Source: Paracoccaceae bacterium (lineage in GTDB: Bacteria > Pseudomonadota > Alphaproteobacteria > Rhodobacterales > Rhodobacteraceae). From it: a stretch of 8,197 bases of DNA. Location of the stretch: assembly GCA_003535335.1 (NCBI GenBank), contig DOHJ01000097.1:10776-18972 (forward strand), in the 5' to 3' direction. The notes beneath the pieces were generated by a model, which was not told where the DNA came from, made no database searches, and saw only the letters and a list, made by a program, of their open reading frames with translations. Position numbers and translations under genes: made by a program. Positions 7,329 to 8,197 of this stretch are shown here, piece by piece (the first letter of the stretch is position 1; every line of letters begins with the position of its first letter).

Positions 7329-7332
7329 CTCC
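7329..7332 (-). promoter_or_regulatory. Ribosome binding site of the exported-protein gene
   Basis: Reads GGAG within GGGAGA on the minus strand, 7 bases before the ATG at 7321-7319. It is one of the stronger Shine-Dalgarno matches in the window and supports both the strand and the start of this small gene. Confidence 0.7.
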
Positions 7333-7432
7333 CAGACTTCTAAAACGCGCCTAATGCTTGCTTTTATACAATAGTCCTCAAGGTGATTAACAAAAACATG
7401 GTCATTCCTGTAATTTGAAACAATAGAACCTT

Positions 7433-7461
7433 TTGCCAACCACTGTTTCCAGTTATACAGT
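7433..7461 (+). promoter_or_regulatory. Candidate sigma-70-type promoter for the glycosyltransferase-like gene
   Basis: TTGCCA (7433-7438) matches the -35 consensus at 5 of 6 positions. With a 17-base spacer the -10 would be TACAGT (7456-7461, 4 of 6); with 15 bases it would be TATACA (7454-7459, 4 of 6). Transcription would start near 7468, about 20 bases before the gene. This is consensus matching by eye only. Confidence 0.3.
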
Positions 7462-7481
7462 AAAAAAACAACAGTTTACAG
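7450..7481. repeat. Near-identical direct repeats spaced 22 bases
   Basis: CAGTTATACAG (7450-7460) and CAGTTTACAG (7472-7481) differ by one extra base, and their starts are 22 bases apart, about two helical turns. They are separated by an A-rich tract (7462-7468). They overlap and follow the candidate promoter, where paired operator half-sites could act. The pattern is short and could be chance. Confidence 0.35.
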
Positions 7482-7490
7482 AATAGCACA

Positions 7491-8197
7491 ATGGCCAAAA
7501 AACCCAAACCCGGTAAAAAATTCAACATCGTCATTGTTGGCCAAAACGGGCGTTTGCAATACGAGGCCGCGCTGTTTGCCGCCTCCTTGCGCAAATGCAG
7601 CCCCGATTTCAAAGGCCGGCTGATTGTTGCCGAGCCACAACCCGGGCCAAACTGGGACACTGATCCGCGCATGGCCAATGCAGAGCTGCGTGAATTGCTG
7701 CTGGATTTCGGGGCGGAAATTGTGCCGTTTGAAAGCAAACATTTTGGTGAAAACTACCCGCATGGCAACAAAATCGAGGCATTGGCCGCAATGCCCAAGG
7801 GCGAGCCATTTGTGTTTTTTGACACCGACACCCTGATCACCGGCGATCTGGGCAAGGTTAAATTTGATTTCAACAAACCCTCGGCCTCGATGCGGCGCAC
7901 CAACACCTGGCCGGAAATCGAGCTTTACGGGCCGGGCTACAACGCCAGCTGGAAATCGCTTTATGATCGCTTCGGGCTGGATTTTGCCAGCTCGCTGGAT
8001 CTGTCGCAGCCCGATGAATATTGGGAGCGCTATCTGTATTTCAACGCCGGCTGGTTTTACCACCGATGCCCGCATGAATTTGGTGCACGATTTGCCGAAT
8101 ATGCCGTGGAAATCCGCGACAACACGCCCGATGCGCTGGTTTGCCAGTCGCTTGACCCGTGGCTGGATCAGGTGGCGCTGCCTTTGGTGATCCATTC
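7491..8197 (+). CDS. Glycosyltransferase-like protein, 3' end beyond window (235 codons seen)
   Basis: The frame is open from ATG 7491 to the last base, so the stop lies outside the window. The translation starts with a basic stretch (MAKKPKPGKK), then a beta-strand-like NIVIVGQNGR. The core has FFDTDTLITGDL with a D111-x-D113 motif, the metal and nucleotide-sugar site of GT-A fold glycosyltransferases. YFNAGWFY, with N185-A186-G187, resembles the NAG motif of GT8-type enzymes. GNKIEALAA before the DxD motif also fits this fold. It probably transfers a sugar in the cytoplasm, since no signal peptide is seen; donor and acceptor are unknown. No good Shine-Dalgarno sequence precedes the ATG. The opposite strand also carries a long open frame (7476-8195), rejected because it shows no recognisable motif. 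The gene is divergent from the exported-protein gene across a 169-base spacer. Confidence 0.8.
   Translation, partial: MAKKPKPGKKFNIVIVGQNGRLQYEAALFAASLRKCSPDFKGRLIVAEPQPGPNWDTDPRMANAELRELLLDFGAEIVPFESKHFGENYPHGNKIEALAAMPKGEPFVFFDTDTLITGDLGKVKFDFNKPSASMRRTNTWPEIELYGPGYNASWKSLYDRFGLDFASSLDLSQPDEYWERYLYFNAGWFYHRCPHEFGARFAEYAVEIRDNTPDALVCQSLDPWLDQVALPLVIH

Noticed and set aside
7338..7350. Irr-type iron box half-site (TTTTAGAAG on the minus strand) upstream of the exported-protein gene
   Set aside because: Only one half of the inverted repeat is present; the other half does not match.
7476..8195. Long open frame on the minus strand (about 239 codons) opposite the glycosyltransferase-like gene
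   Set aside because: No family motif is visible, and the plus-strand frame has DxD and NAG motifs. It is a shadow of the real gene.

Overview
The window reads as ordinary chromosomal sequence from an alphaproteobacterium, most likely a Rhodobacterales (marine roseobacter-type) species. This rests on the style of the MetG, ParE and heme-transport proteins, moderate GC content, and two conserved-looking hypothetical proteins that resemble roseobacter proteins. No database search was possible, so the placement comes from memory of these families. No mobile element, CRISPR array, rRNA or tRNA gene was recognised.

Layout. Bases 1-81 hold only the leader of the first gene. metG (methionyl-tRNA synthetase, 82-1779) and parE (topoisomerase IV subunit B, 1867-3831) lie on the plus strand, 87 bases apart. 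A 214-base gap (3832-4045) follows. It carries overlapping inverted repeats and an AT-rich imperfect palindrome. It leads into a tight plus-strand operon hmuT-hmuU-hmuV (4046-6803), which encodes a periplasmic heme-binding protein, a FecCD-type permease and an ATPase. Together these would move heme, as an iron source, from periplasm to cytoplasm. The outer-membrane receptor, the TonB system, a heme oxygenase or HmuS-type protein, and any iron regulator are not in the window.

A small minus-strand gene (6800-7321) for a probably exported protein of unknown function converges on hmuV, and the two genes share a TTAA for their stop codons. A 169-base divergent spacer (7322-7490) separates it from a plus-strand gene (7491 to the window end, truncated) that encodes a glycosyltransferase-like protein with DxD and NAG motifs.

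I found no convincing undescribed multi-gene system. The points most worth a second look are altered catalytic motifs in MetG (QFSTS in place of KMSKS) and ParE (GGLNGVG in place of GGLHGVG), mutually exclusive hairpins upstream of hmuT, and the two unassigned genes at the right end.
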